From DASRHY01 sp035650275 (lineage in GTDB: Bacteria; Actinomycetota; Actinomycetes; Propionibacteriales; Kribbellaceae), in contig DASRHY010000196.1 in assembly GCA_035650275.1 (NCBI GenBank), positions 1 to 64,000 on the forward strand: DNA of 64,000 bases, read 5' to 3'. Every line of letters begins with the position of its first letter. Within the stretch, counting starts at the first letter, position 1. Below are positions 8,531 through 17,907 of this stretch, piece by piece. The translations under genes and the position numbers were made by a program. The notes below the pieces were generated by a model, which saw only the letters and a list, made by a program, of their open reading frames with translations, was not told the DNA's origin and did not search any database.

Positions 8531-8803
8531 ATGAACGACGCAACCCGCAGAGGGTTCTTGGTGATGACGGGCGCGGGCGCCGCAGCCGTCGCCACCGCCG
8601 GGGCAGTCGCACTGGCGAACAACAAGGACTCCGACGCCGCGCAGTCGGTCAACAACGCCAGCGGACCGCTGGTCGCGTGGGTCGCCGACGCCGGCGGCTC
8701 GGAGGTCACCATCATGGTCGGCGAGCGTGAGGTCGTCGTCACCGACGCCGATCTCGTCGCGCGCCTCGCCCGCGCGTCCGTCGCAGCGGAAGAGGAGCGG
8801 TAG
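8531..8803 (+). CDS. Small Tat-signal protein upstream of DUF4331 gene
   Basis: Protein of 90 residues starting MNDATRRGFLVMTGAGAAA: twin arginines followed by a hydrophobic alanine-rich stretch to about residue 34, i.e. a Tat export signal or membrane anchor. The remaining roughly 55 residues (LVAWVADAGGSEVTIMVGERE...) look like a small beta-rich domain with an acidic tail. ATG 8531 has AGGGAGGG upstream. It is two bases from the DUF4331 gene, so the two are surely co-transcribed. I do not recognise a named family; the context suggests export or an accessory role for the DUF4331 protein. Confidence 0.7.
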   Translation: MNDATRRGFLVMTGAGAAAVATAGAVALANNKDSDAAQSVNNASGPLVAWVADAGGSEVTIMVGEREVVVTDADLVARLARASVAAEEER

Positions 8804-8805
8804 CC

Positions 8806-10185
8806 ATGTCGTCCCATCGCGAAGCGCCCGAGATCTCCAAAGACCCGTGTGCCGACAACACCGACGTCTACGCGTTCGTCAGCCCGGACAACCCGGACAC
8901 GGTCACGCTGATCGCCAACTTCATCCCGTTCCAGAACCCGCAGGGCGGCCCGAACTTCTACGAGTTCGGGGACGACGTGCGGTACGAGATCCACATCTCG
9001 AACAGCGGTGACGGCAAGGCCGACATCAGCTACCAGTTCCGGTTCAAGACCAAGATCCGCAACAAGAACTCGTTCCTCTACAACACCGGGCAGATCTCCT
9101 CGATCGGCGACAAGAACTGGAACCGCCCCCAGTTCTACTCGGTGACCAAGTGGACCCGGGGCCACGGGGCCCGGGTACTGGCCACCGGGCTGCCGACGCC
9201 ACCGGTGAACATCGGCCCGCGGAGCACCCCGAACTACTCGAGGTTCACCTCGCAGGCCACCCGGTGGATCGGCGGCGGGCGCCGGGTGTTCGCCGGCCAG
9301 CGCGCCGAGGGCTTCTTCGTCGACCTGGGCAGCATCTTCGACCTGGCCACGCTGCGGCCGTTCCAGATGGCGCACCTGATCCCGTCCGCGGCAGCGGTCG
9401 GCGTGAACGGTACCCAGGGCCTGAACGTGCACACGATCGCGATCCAGGTACCGAAGCGCGAGCTCACCCGGGACGGGTCGAACCCGACCGACGTGATGGA
9501 CCCGAAGTCGGTGATCGGGGTCTGGGCCACGGCGAGCCGGCACAAGGGCCGGGTCTTCGACGCCTCGACCGGCCGCACCGGCGGGTACGGTCCGTTCCGG
9601 CAGGTATCCCGGCTCGGCAACCCGCTGTTCAACGAGGTGATCGTGCCGATGGCGATGAAGGATCGCTGGAACGCGCAGAAGCCGGCCGGCGACAAGGACT
9701 TCGCCAAGTACGTCGCCCAGCCCGAGCTGGCCAAGTTGCTGCCGGTGCTGTACCCGGGGGTGTTCCCGCGGCTGGCGGCGTACAAGAAGGACCGTGCGGA
9801 CCTGAGCGCGATCCTGCTGACCGGGATCCCGAAGGGCGTCGTCCCCGGGTTCCAGAACTTCACCGGACCGGTGCTGTCCGACATGCTGCGGCTGAACCTC
9901 GCCGTACCGCCGTCGGGCAACCCGAACCCGCTCGGGCTGGTGGCCGGCGACGCGGCCGGGTTCCCCAACGGCAGAAGGGTTTTCGACGATGTCGTGACGG
10001 TGGAGCTGCGGGCGGTGGCCGGTCTGACGATCCCGCTGGTCGACAAGACGTTCAAGCCGGACGACGCGGCCGCCGCGATCAAGGACGGTACGTCGAACAC
10101 GAACTCGCCGTACCTGCGCTCGTTCCCGTACCTCGGTACTCCGGCGGGTGGCTACCAGACCACCCCGGGCACTCCGGCGTCATGA
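8806..10185 (+). CDS. DUF4331 domain-containing protein
   Basis: Protein of 459 residues with the hallmarks of DUF4331: MSSHREAPEISKDP at the start, TDVYAFVSPDNPDTV, YEIHISNSGDGKADISYQFRF, and a late VELRAVAGLTIPLVDKTF. Members are usually exported or cell-surface proteins of unknown function. No signal peptide is visible here; the adjacent Tat protein may supply the export route. It overlaps the next gene by four bases (ATGA). Together with the 90- and 108-residue neighbours it forms a three-gene operon. Function unknown. Confidence 0.88.
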   Translation: MSSHREAPEISKDPCADNTDVYAFVSPDNPDTVTLIANFIPFQNPQGGPNFYEFGDDVRYEIHISNSGDGKADISYQFRFKTKIRNKNSFLYNTGQISSIGDKNWNRPQFYSVTKWTRGHGARVLATGLPTPPVNIGPRSTPNYSRFTSQATRWIGGGRRVFAGQRAEGFFVDLGSIFDLATLRPFQMAHLIPSAAAVGVNGTQGLNVHTIAIQVPKRELTRDGSNPTDVMDPKSVIGVWATASRHKGRVFDASTGRTGGYGPFRQVSRLGNPLFNEVIVPMAMKDRWNAQKPAGDKDFAKYVAQPELAKLLPVLYPGVFPRLAAYKKDRADLSAILLTGIPKGVVPGFQNFTGPVLSDMLRLNLAVPPSGNPNPLGLVAGDAAGFPNGRRVFDDVVTVELRAVAGLTIPLVDKTFKPDDAAAAIKDGTSNTNSPYLRSFPYLGTPAGGYQTTPGTPAS

Positions 10186-10508
10186 TGCACAGCCACGAGA
10201 ACCCGCACGCGGGACAGGGTGCCGTGCTGCTCGACATCGGCGGGGCGGTGGGTGCATTGGTCGTCTCGATGCCCGACGAGCTGGTCGGGGTCGAGATCGA
10301 GGCCCGGCCGGTTCCGGTCCGGCCGGGCCACCTGCCGCACGTCGAGGTGCTGCGGCGGCCGGCACCGGTGGGCGAGGTCTGCTCGGCGGTGTTCGCCGAG
10401 CTGCCCGCCGGTAGCTACGAGTTCTACCAGCGCCCGGCCGGGCCGGTCCGGCTGCGCGCCACGGTGATCGGCGGCCAGGTCGGGTTCGCGAGCTGGCCGA
10501 CCGTCTGA
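10182..10508 (+). CDS. Hypothetical protein, third gene of the DUF4331 operon
   Basis: Protein of 108 residues starting MMHSHENPHAGQGAVLLDIG. It has alternating hydrophobic segments (AVGALVVSMPDELVGVEIEAR, then EVCSAVFAELPAGSYEFYQRP) suggesting a compact beta-sandwich. The ATG overlaps the DUF4331 stop (ATGA), so it is translationally coupled. The LPAGSYEFY segment resembles carbohydrate- or ligand-binding beta sandwiches, but I cannot assign a family. It is followed by a weak GC hairpin. Confidence 0.65.
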   Translation: MMHSHENPHAGQGAVLLDIGGAVGALVVSMPDELVGVEIEARPVPVRPGHLPHVEVLRRPAPVGEVCSAVFAELPAGSYEFYQRPAGPVRLRATVIGGQVGFASWPTV

Positions 10509-10543
10509 ACACCAGTACCCCGGCCGGCCGGGCCGGGACCGCC

Positions 10544-10564
10544 GAGGTGGCGAGGGGCCACCTC
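10544..10564 (+). terminator. Short hairpin after the DUF4331 operon
   Basis: GAGGTGG (10544-10550) pairs with CCACCTC (10558-10564) across a seven-base loop in a GC-rich region. It is a plausible but weak terminator for the operon ending at 10508; there is no T-run. Confidence 0.3.
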
Positions 10565-10706
10565 CGCCGTCCGCTCGGCCGGCCGGTTCCAGGCGGTGCT
10601 CAGGGGTGACCCAGGGAAAACCCCCTGTCGGGCACGGCGGAAGGCGCGCAGACTCGGGTGGAGACGGCGGGCCGAACCTGCCGATGATGCCCGGGAGGGG
10701 CCCGCG

Positions 10707-11459
10707 ATGGAGATCGGGGACGTGCAGGACGTACCGGCAGTGGCGGTGGCGAAGGACCTGGTCCGGATCTACGGCGAAGGCGATACGGCGGTCCACGCCT
10801 TGCGAGGGGTGGGGGTGGAGATCGCCTCCGGGCGGCTGACCGCGGTGATGGGGCCCTCCGGATCCGGCAAGTCGACGCTGATGCACATCCTGGCCGGCCT
10901 GGACAAGCCGACGTCAGGTTCGGTGATCATCGACGGCACCGAGATCACCACGCTGGGCGACGACGCGCTGACCAAGCTGCGCCGCAAGCACATCGGGTTC
11001 ATCTTCCAGTTCTTCAACCTGCTGCCGATGCTGACGGCGCGTGACAACGTGCTGCTGCCGCTGACCATCGCGGGCGAGAAGCCGGACGACGGGTTCTTCG
11101 ACGATCTGGTGGCCCGGGTCGGGCTGGCCGACCGGCTGACACACCGGCCGGCCGAGCTGTCCGGTGGCCAGCAGCAGCGAGTCGCGATCGCCCGTGCGCT
11201 GGTGTCCAGGCCGACGGTGATCTTCGCCGACGAGCCGACCGGCAACCTCGACTCCAAGACCAGTGGCGAGATCCTCGAGCTGATGCGCGGCTCCGTCGAC
11301 GAGTACGGGCAGACGACGGTGATGGTCACCCACGATGCCCGCGCCGCCGCGATGGCCGACCGGGTGCTGTTCCTCGCCGACGGCCAGATCGTGAAGGAGA
11401 CCGGCCGGACCAGCCAGCACGAGATCCTGCAGATCATCGACACACTGGACCTGTCGTGA
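10707..11459 (+). CDS. ABC transporter ATP-binding protein, MacB/LolD type
   Basis: Cytosolic ATPase of 250 residues. Walker A GPSGSGKSTL, Q-loop FIFQFFNLLPMLTARDNV, signature LSGGQQQRVAIARAL, Walker B VIFADEPTGNLDS and switch histidine VMVTHDARAA are all present in order. The FFNLLP/TARDNV context and the DEPTGNLDS motif are those of MacB/LolD/FtsE-like ATPases that pair with FtsX-type permeases. ATG 10707 is chosen because GGGAGGGG precedes it and the upstream frame is not protein-like. It overlaps the permease gene by four bases. Confidence 0.95.
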   Translation: MEIGDVQDVPAVAVAKDLVRIYGEGDTAVHALRGVGVEIASGRLTAVMGPSGSGKSTLMHILAGLDKPTSGSVIIDGTEITTLGDDALTKLRRKHIGFIFQFFNLLPMLTARDNVLLPLTIAGEKPDDGFFDDLVARVGLADRLTHRPAELSGGQQQRVAIARALVSRPTVIFADEPTGNLDSKTSGEILELMRGSVDEYGQTTVMVTHDARAAAMADRVLFLADGQIVKETGRTSQHEILQIIDTLDLS

Positions 11460-14236
11460 TCAGGTTCGCCCTGCGCGGGATGCTGGGACGCAAGCTGCGT
11501 ACCGCGCTCACCGCGATCGGCGTCGTGCTCGGGGTGGCCCTGGTGTCGGGCACCTTCGTGCTGACCGACTCGATCTCGTCGGCGTTCGACTCGATCTTCA
11601 GCGAGAACTACAAGAACACCGACGCGGCCATCACCGGCAAGTCGGCCTTCGAGCTCAGCCAGGACACTCCGGGTGTCGCGCCGCCGTTCGCCGAGTCTCT
11701 GCTGCCGACAGTGCAGGGGCTTCCCGAGGTCGAGGCGGCCGGCGGCGCGGTCGCCGGGGAGGCACAGCTGATCGGCCGGGACGGCAAGGCGATCGTGTTC
11801 GGCGGGGCGCCGAACCTCGGCTTCAGCGTCGACCCGGAGCTGCCGCAGTTCAACTCGCTGACCCTGGTCGGCGGCGCCTGGCCGGCCGCCGGCGAGGTCG
11901 TGATCGACACCAAGACCGCTGCCGAGAAGGGCTTCAAGGCGGGCGACACCATCGGCGTCCAGGCCCGCGGGCCGATCCAGCGGATGCGCATCTCTGGCCT
12001 GGTCGAGTTCGGTGCCGTGTCGTCGATCGGCGGTGCCACCCTCGCCGGGTTCGACATACCGACCGCACAAAAGCTGTTCGACAAGGAGGGCAAGCTCGAC
12101 CAGATCCTGCTCTCCGGGAAGGACGGCGTCTCCGAGCAGCAACTGCTCGACTCGGTGCGCACCGTGCTGCCGGCGGGCACCCAGGTACGCAGCGCCGCAG
12201 ACCAGGCCGCGGAGGACGCCCGGGGTACGTCGGGCTTCCTCGACTTCTTCCGTACCTTCCTGCTGGTCTTCGGCGGGGTCGCGCTGTTCGTCGGGTCGTT
12301 CGTGATCGCGAACTCGCTGTCGATCACGATCGCCCAGCGCACCCGCGAGTTCGCCACCCTGCGGACGCTGGGCGCGTCCCGGCGCCAGCTGCTCGGCACG
12401 GTGGTGCTGGAGGCGTTGGTCACCGGGCTGCTGGCATCCGTGGTCGGGTTGTTCCTCGGGCTCGGCATCGCCACCGCGCTGTTCAACATCTTCGACGCGG
12501 TCGGGCTGACACTGCCGAACAACGGTCTGGAGTTCCGGCCCAGGACGGTCGTGGTCGCGCTGCTGGTCGGCGTCCTGGTGACGCTGGTCGCCAGCCTCCG
12601 CCCGGCGGTCCGCGCCACGCGAGTGCCGCCGATCGCCGCGGTCCGCGAGGGCGCGCAGCTCCCGCCCGGCCGGTTCCACCGCTACCGCCCGCTCGGTGCG
12701 GCGTTGCTTGCGGTAGCGGGCGTCGCGCTGACCGTCACGGGGCTGTTCGTGGAGGGTGCCAGCACGACCGTGGTCCTGGTCCTGCTGCTGATCGGCGTAC
12801 TGATGATCTTCATCGGTATCGCGCTGTTCTCGTCCCGGCTGGTCCGCCCGCTGGCCGCGGTGGCCAACCCGGTCGCGCGATGGTCCGTGATCGCGCTCAG
12901 CGTCCTGGTCTGGCCACTGTTCTCGCTGCCGTACTGGCTGCTCCGGCGTGGCGTCTGGGGACCGGGCGCCGGTGCCCGGCGGGTCGGTGGCTTCGTGCTC
13001 GGCGCGGTGCTCAACCCGCTGCTGCTGCTGGTGGTGCTCGCGATGGCGGTACGACGCCGGCTCAGCAGCTGGCAGCCGGAGTGGCCGGCCGAGTTCCCGG
13101 GCGTGATCCCGGAGCGGCCGGCAACGTCGATCGGTGGTGAGAACAGCCGCCGCGATCCGCACCGGACCTCATCGACGGCAGCGGCGCTGATGATCGGGCT
13201 CGCACTGGTGACGCTGGTCGCGACACTCGGCGCCGGCATCATCAAGCCGTTCGAGGACGCCGTCGACCGGATCTTCAGCGGTGACTACGCGATCGTCGCC
13301 CAGAACAACTTCAGCCCGCTGCCGCCGACCGTCGCGACGGCGGTGGGGGACGTGCCCGGTGTGGAGGCAGTGTCCAGCGTGCGCGGCGGCCAGGGCCGCG
13401 CGTTCGACGAGACGATCCTGATCACGGCGGTGGACACACAGGCGCCGCAGGTGTTGAGGTTCGACTGGGAGAGCGGGTCGCAGCAGGTTCTCGGCGAGCT
13501 CGGTGCCAACGGCGCCATCGTCGACGACGAGTACGCCACGGCGCACAACCTGCAGCTCGGTTCGCCGATCACGCTGCAGACCGTCAGCGGAACCAACCTC
13601 GCGCTCACCGTGCGCGGTATCTTCAAGCCGCCCGCGGGTGGATCGCCGTTCGGCAACGTCACCATCTCGACGACCGCCTTCGACGCGACCAGCCCGCAGC
13701 CGCAGAACCTGTACACGTTCCTCTCGATGTCCGGTGGCGTCACCGACGCGAACACCCAGGCGCTCAACGATGCCCTGCAGTCGTTCCCGAACGCCAAGGC
13801 GCAGACCCGCGACCAGTTCAAGGACGCCCAGTCCGACAGCGTCAGGAGCCTGCTGAACGTGCTCTACGTGTTGCTCGCGCTGTCGGTGGTGGTGAGCCTG
13901 TTCGGCATCGTGAACACACTGGTGCTGACGGTGTTCGAGCGGACCCGCGAGCTCGGCATGCTGCGGGCGATCGGGCTGACCAGGCGCCAGGTCAAGCGGA
14001 TGATCCGGCACGAGAGTGTGATCACGGCACTGATCGGGGCGGTGATCGGGATCGTGCTCGGCCTGGCGCTGGCGATGCTGCTCGCGGCCCGGCTGGAGGA
14101 GATCACCTTCGCGGTGCCGAGCAGTCAGCTGGTGGTGTTCGCCGTGGTCGCGGTCCTGGTCGGCATCTTCGCGGCGATCTGGCCCGCCCGCCGAGCGGCG
14201 AGGCTGAACCCGCTGGAGGCGCTCCAGTACGAGTAG
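11456..14236 (+). CDS. FtsX-like ABC transporter permease (MacB-type, duplicated)
   Basis: Large permease of 926 residues encoded with the ATPase (GTGA overlap). The N-terminus RKLRTALTAIGVVLGVALVSGTFVL is the first helix plus the MacB periplasmic-core start. A first FtsX domain lies at about 265-400, ending ATRVPPIAAVREGAQLPPGR. Central membrane helices follow, then a second extracellular domain and a second FtsX block near the end (NTLVLTVFERTRELGMLRAIGLT...ARLNPLEAL). This duplicated layout is common in actinobacteria and supports mechanotransmission or lipid/peptide export rather than import. The substrate is unknown. No two-component system is adjacent. Confidence 0.93.
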   Translation: MIRFALRGMLGRKLRTALTAIGVVLGVALVSGTFVLTDSISSAFDSIFSENYKNTDAAITGKSAFELSQDTPGVAPPFAESLLPTVQGLPEVEAAGGAVAGEAQLIGRDGKAIVFGGAPNLGFSVDPELPQFNSLTLVGGAWPAAGEVVIDTKTAAEKGFKAGDTIGVQARGPIQRMRISGLVEFGAVSSIGGATLAGFDIPTAQKLFDKEGKLDQILLSGKDGVSEQQLLDSVRTVLPAGTQVRSAADQAAEDARGTSGFLDFFRTFLLVFGGVALFVGSFVIANSLSITIAQRTREFATLRTLGASRRQLLGTVVLEALVTGLLASVVGLFLGLGIATALFNIFDAVGLTLPNNGLEFRPRTVVVALLVGVLVTLVASLRPAVRATRVPPIAAVREGAQLPPGRFHRYRPLGAALLAVAGVALTVTGLFVEGASTTVVLVLLLIGVLMIFIGIALFSSRLVRPLAAVANPVARWSVIALSVLVWPLFSLPYWLLRRGVWGPGAGARRVGGFVLGAVLNPLLLLVVLAMAVRRRLSSWQPEWPAEFPGVIPERPATSIGGENSRRDPHRTSSTAAALMIGLALVTLVATLGAGIIKPFEDAVDRIFSGDYAIVAQNNFSPLPPTVATAVGDVPGVEAVSSVRGGQGRAFDETILITAVDTQAPQVLRFDWESGSQQVLGELGANGAIVDDEYATAHNLQLGSPITLQTVSGTNLALTVRGIFKPPAGGSPFGNVTISTTAFDATSPQPQNLYTFLSMSGGVTDANTQALNDALQSFPNAKAQTRDQFKDAQSDSVRSLLNVLYVLLALSVVVSLFGIVNTLVLTVFERTRELGMLRAIGLTRRQVKRMIRHESVITALIGAVIGIVLGLALAMLLAARLEEITFAVPSSQLVVFAVVAVLVGIFAAIWPARRAARLNPLEALQYE

Positions 14237-14253
14237 TGACCGTTGCACGGCGC

Positions 14254-14271
14254 TGCAACATCGGTGCAACA
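14254..14271 (+). promoter_or_regulatory. Direct heptamer repeats, candidate SARP binding site
   Basis: TGCAACA occurs exactly at 14254-14260 and 14265-14271, an 11-base period with four-base spacing, the geometry of SARP/OmpR-type heptamer repeats. GTTGCA at 14242-14247 also forms an inverted repeat with the first TGCAAC. The site precedes the 113-residue gene and the SARP-type regulator itself. No clear -10 follows. Confidence 0.35.
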
Positions 14272-14317
14272 GCACCCGGCACGGTGAGGTCGTCACCGGA
14301 CCAGCTAGGGGTGCGCG

Positions 14318-14659
14318 ATGCAACGAACCGACGTGGTGACGTCCATCCGGTGCGGTGGGCGCTGTGGTTTCGACGGCGCGCTCGCCGCGCACCACGACCG
14401 ACTGCTCGAGGTCGGTACCGACCCGGCCGCGGTGCTCGACCTGGTCGAGCTCGCGGTCACCTGGAGCGAGCTGGACTACACGGACGCGGAGGTGATCCCG
14501 CCCGCACAGTGGCTGGAGTTCTGCTCCCGGCACGCCTGGCCGGACCCGGAGCGGGCGATGCGCGCGTTCGAGCTCGCGACCGACGTGGTGGTGGGCTGCG
14601 CCGGCCGCGGCGGACGCGCGGTCCGGACGGGGCTTCGTACGACGGCGTCATCCGCCTGA
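14318..14659 (+). CDS. Hypothetical 113-residue protein before the SARP regulator
   Basis: Starts MQRTDVVTSIRCGG with CGGRCGFDG near the N-terminus, then a helical central part (LLEVGTDPAAVLDLVELAV...WSELDYTDAEVIPP) and C-terminal FELATDVVVGCAGRGGRAVRTG. TAGGGGTG precedes the ATG. It ends 21 bases before the SARP gene on the same strand, so may be co-transcribed. No family is recognised. A second frame (14236-14664) overlaps it but is arginine-rich and looks like a shadow. Moderate confidence that it is translated. Confidence 0.45.
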   Translation: MQRTDVVTSIRCGGRCGFDGALAAHHDRLLEVGTDPAAVLDLVELAVTWSELDYTDAEVIPPAQWLEFCSRHAWPDPERAMRAFELATDVVVGCAGRGGRAVRTGLRTTASSA

Positions 14660-14680
14660 TCTGACACTAAACTGACCAGG

Positions 14681-17600
14681 GTGGCCGATCGCGATCTGCG
14701 GCTCACCCTCATCGGTCGATTCGAGGTCGTGGGCGCGTTGCACGCGGCCGTTCCCGGCGGTCGCGCCGCTCGGCTGCTGAAGATCCTCGCCACCCGGCAG
14801 GGCCGGTTCGTGCCGGTCGGCGAGCTGGTCGAGCTGCTCTGGGAGGGCAGGCCGCCGGATCGGGCCGATCGTGGCGTCGCGAGCTTGGTCAGCCGGCTGC
14901 GGCACAGCCTGGGGCCGGGCCGGCTGGACGGCGACAGCACCGGCTACCTGCTGGTCCGGGACGCCGCGACCCAGGTCGACCTGCAGGTGGCCGAGCAGCT
15001 GGTCGGCACCGCCGAGCAGGAGAGCCGGTCGGGTCAGCACGCGTACGCCGCGGTCGCGGCCGAGCAGGCCGTCAAGCTGCTCACCGCCGGCGTACCGCTG
15101 GCCGGGGAACCCGAGGACTGGTGGGTCGACGACGTCCGGCGGTACGCCCGGCAGCTGCTCCGCCGGGCGCGGCTGGTGCGCTGGGAGACCGCGCTGGAGC
15201 TGCACGACCACCGGGCCGCGATCGAGTCCGCGAGCGCCGCGCTGGCCGCGGACGGGTTGGACGAGACCGCCGGGCGGGCTCTGATGCAGGCGCATGCGGC
15301 CGCCGGTGAGAAGGCCGCGGCGCTGCGGGTCTACGAGGCGATCCGGTCCGCGCTGCTCGCGGAGCTCGGCGCGCAACCGTCGATGCAGACCGTGGCGCTG
15401 TTCGAGTCGTTGCTCGAGGCACCTGTTCCGGTTGCGGAGGCGGACCATGGGCCGGTCGGCTACCTGGTGTCACCGCTGGTCGGCCGGGACGCCGAGCTGC
15501 GCCGGCTGCGGCAGCTGTGGTCGGACGCGAGCCGCGGTCACGGCGGGATCGTGGTCGTGCTCGGCGAGGCCGGGATCGGCAAGACCGCGCTGGTCTCCGC
15601 GCTCGCCACGGAGGTGGAACGGGCCGGTGGGCTGGTCGTCGGCACCAGCTGCTTCGAGGCCGAGCGGTCGCTGTATCTGCAGCCGCTGGTGGAGGCGGTC
15701 GGCCGGATCGCGGCCCGGTTCGATCCCACGTCGGTCCGCGAGTTCGGCGGCGACACGCTCGGCACGCTGATCCAGCTGGCGCCGCAGCTCGCCCGGACCG
15801 TCGGCCCGGTCGGGTACCTGCGTGCCGGTGCGGAGATCGAGCACCGGCGCAGCCTGGAGGCGCTGGCCGGCTTCTTCTCCCGGGCCGGTGAGGGGCAGCC
15901 GCTGCTGCTGGCGGTGGACGACACCCAGTACGCCGGCCAGTCGACCGTGGAGGCGCTGCACTTCCTCGCCTCGAGGCTGTCCGAGCGGAGGGTGCTGGTC
16001 GTGGTCGCAGAGCGGACTGCCGCGAGTCCGCCGCGGACGTCCACGCTGACCGATGTCGCGACCGTGATCCGGCCGGACCGGTTGTCGCGGACCGACGTCC
16101 TGGCGCTGGTGGCTGCCGCCGGGGTCCGCTACCCGGCGGACAAGCTGTTCGAGTGGACCGGCGGCTCGCCGCTGTTCGTGACCGAGCTGATCCGGCACGG
16201 CCGGCGCAGCTCGGCCGACGGCGACCAGGAGCCGGACATCCCGGACTCGTTGCAGGCGACCGTGTCCGCGCGGCTCGCCGAGGCCGGTGACGACGCGCGG
16301 ATCCTGCTGCAGCTCGGCGCCGTGTTCGGCGGGTCGTTCTCGCTCGACGACGTGGCCGCGCTGACCGGCGGCACGGTTGAGCGGTTCGGCCGGATCGCGA
16401 CCCGGGCACTGCGCGAGGGGCTTCTGATCGAGCAGGGTGCGGCGTTCAAGTTCGCCAACGACATCGTCCGCAAGGTCGCGTACGCATCGATGCCGCGGCC
16501 GCTGCAGGTGAGCCGGCACCGCCGGGCCGCGAAGCTGTTCGCCGACCAGCCGGAGGCGGCCGCGCACCAGCTGGTCGCGGCCGAGGACTGGGCGCCGGCG
16601 GCGCGGGCCTGGCAGGAGGCCGCGCAGCGGGCGCATCTCGGCTTCGCGAACACCGACGCCGAACGACTGCTCGGGCACGCGCTCGGCTGCGCGGGCAAGG
16701 CCGGGGACCGCACCGTTGAAGGCAAGATCCACCTGCGCCGGGCCCAGGTCCGGCACGATCTCGGCCACCTCGCTGAGGCCAAGCGGGACTGCGAGGCCGC
16801 GATCGCGATCGCCCGCGAGCTGGGTGACGAGGACCTTGAGGCGCACGCGCTGGAGCAGCTCGGCTGGACCGCGCTCTATGCGCGCAACGCCCTGGACGCC
16901 ACCGACCTCGCCGAACGGGCCACGCACCTGGCCGAGTCCGCGGCCGCCGCTCCCGCCGCGCTGCCGAGCTCGTTGCTGCTGGTCGGGCGGGTCCGGCACT
17001 GGGACGGCGACTACGCCGGCGCCGCGACGGCGTACGACCATGCGCTGACGTCGGCCGAGGACGACGAGACCACGGCGATGGTGCTCGCCTACCGCGGTGC
17101 GCTGCTGCAGCACATGGACCGGTTCGTCGAGGCCAAGTCGGTGCTGGAACGCGCGGTGGTGCTCAGCCGCAAGACCGGCGAGTTCCGGTTGCTGCTGCAG
17201 GGTCTGTTCTTCACCGGGCTGGCCCGTGGCGACCTCGGCGACCTGGACGGTGCGCTACGTGCTCTCGACCGGGCGCTCCGGATGACGCACGAGTACGACG
17301 TGCACTACTACCGGGCCGGGATCCACTCGACCAGCTCGTGGCTGTGGCGCGAGATCGGCGACCTGGCCAAGGCCCGGGAGCATGCCGAGCAGGCGATCGA
17401 CCTGGCCCACCGCGGCGGTGGCGCGCTCGAGCTGGAGCAGGAGCTGCACGCGCTGCTGGCGCTGGCCGACTGCGAGCTGGCCCGCGGTGCGGTCGACGAT
17501 GCCGGCGCGCTGGTGGAGCGGGCACTGCCGATGCTGGACCGGTCGCTGCCGTTCCGGCCGCGGGCGCTGCTGCGGATGCTGGAGATGCGGACCCGGCTGG

Positions 17601-17866
17601 ATCGTACGGTCGCCGAGGAGCTGCTGGAACGGTCCCGACAGCACTCGTCGCGCAAGTACGAGGCGCTCGCGCTGCACCACCTCGGCCGGCCGGAGGAGGC
17701 GGCCCGGGTGGCCGCGGCCGTGGGGTCGGACCTGATCACCGCCGAGCTCGGGAGCCCGGCGGACCGGCGCGCCGCCGTGGACCGGATCGCCGGCACGCTG
17801 CCCACCGACCTGCGCACGGTGTTCGCCGCCCGGGGCCGCCTGGCCACCGCGATCAATGCCTTGTAG
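14681..17866 (+). CDS. SARP-type regulator with BTAD, ATPase and TPR domains (AfsR-like)
   Basis: Large transcriptional regulator of 1061 residues. An OmpR-type DNA-binding domain (about 5-90, LTLIGRFEVVGALH...VSRLRHSLGPGRL) is followed by a bacterial transcriptional activation domain (about 97-245, RRARLVRWETALELHDHRAA...AALRVYEAIRSALLAELG). A STAND/AAA ATPase follows with Walker A VVLGEAGIGKTALVS (about 291-305) and LLLAVDDTQYAG as Walker B, then TPR-like helices from about 640 to the end. No C-terminal LuxR HTH is present. Such proteins activate specialised metabolism or stress genes by binding direct heptamer repeats. GTG 14681 is the likely start; targets are not evident. Confidence 0.9.
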   Translation: MADRDLRLTLIGRFEVVGALHAAVPGGRAARLLKILATRQGRFVPVGELVELLWEGRPPDRADRGVASLVSRLRHSLGPGRLDGDSTGYLLVRDAATQVDLQVAEQLVGTAEQESRSGQHAYAAVAAEQAVKLLTAGVPLAGEPEDWWVDDVRRYARQLLRRARLVRWETALELHDHRAAIESASAALAADGLDETAGRALMQAHAAAGEKAAALRVYEAIRSALLAELGAQPSMQTVALFESLLEAPVPVAEADHGPVGYLVSPLVGRDAELRRLRQLWSDASRGHGGIVVVLGEAGIGKTALVSALATEVERAGGLVVGTSCFEAERSLYLQPLVEAVGRIAARFDPTSVREFGGDTLGTLIQLAPQLARTVGPVGYLRAGAEIEHRRSLEALAGFFSRAGEGQPLLLAVDDTQYAGQSTVEALHFLASRLSERRVLVVVAERTAASPPRTSTLTDVATVIRPDRLSRTDVLALVAAAGVRYPADKLFEWTGGSPLFVTELIRHGRRSSADGDQEPDIPDSLQATVSARLAEAGDDARILLQLGAVFGGSFSLDDVAALTGGTVERFGRIATRALREGLLIEQGAAFKFANDIVRKVAYASMPRPLQVSRHRRAAKLFADQPEAAAHQLVAAEDWAPAARAWQEAAQRAHLGFANTDAERLLGHALGCAGKAGDRTVEGKIHLRRAQVRHDLGHLAEAKRDCEAAIAIARELGDEDLEAHALEQLGWTALYARNALDATDLAERATHLAESAAAAPAALPSSLLLVGRVRHWDGDYAGAATAYDHALTSAEDDETTAMVLAYRGALLQHMDRFVEAKSVLERAVVLSRKTGEFRLLLQGLFFTGLARGDLGDLDGALRALDRALRMTHEYDVHYYRAGIHSTSSWLWREIGDLAKAREHAEQAIDLAHRGGGALELEQELHALLALADCELARGAVDDAGALVERALPMLDRSLPFRPRALLRMLEMRTRLDRTVAEELLERSRQHSSRKYEALALHHLGRPEEAARVAAAVGSDLITAELGSPADRRAAVDRIAGTLPTDLRTVFAARGRLATAINAL

Positions 17867-17873
17867 GAGCTCC

Positions 17874-17903
17874 CTTATAGTCAGGCGGCGTCCACTATAG
17901 TGA
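17874..17903. promoter_or_regulatory. ACTATAGT palindrome (site 1) and -10 of allG
   Basis: CACTATAGTG at 17893-17902 is a perfect palindrome that contains TATAGT (17896-17901) as a -10 element, placing the start of transcription at the ATG 17908; the mRNA would be leaderless. A degenerate copy CTTATAGT lies exactly 20 bases upstream (17874-17881), two helical turns away. Same core as the sites at 21778, 23178, 29951 and 33334. Confidence 0.7.
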
Positions 17904-17907
17904 ATGA

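Noticed and set aside
7066..9543. 825-codon minus-strand frame over the GH125 and DUF4331 genes
   Set aside because: Antisense shadow common in high-GC DNA; no domain signatures and it crosses three well-supported genes.
10769..13162. 797-codon minus-strand frame over the ABC transporter
   Set aside because: Antisense shadow of the ATPase and permease, with low-complexity Arg/Gln/Asp composition.
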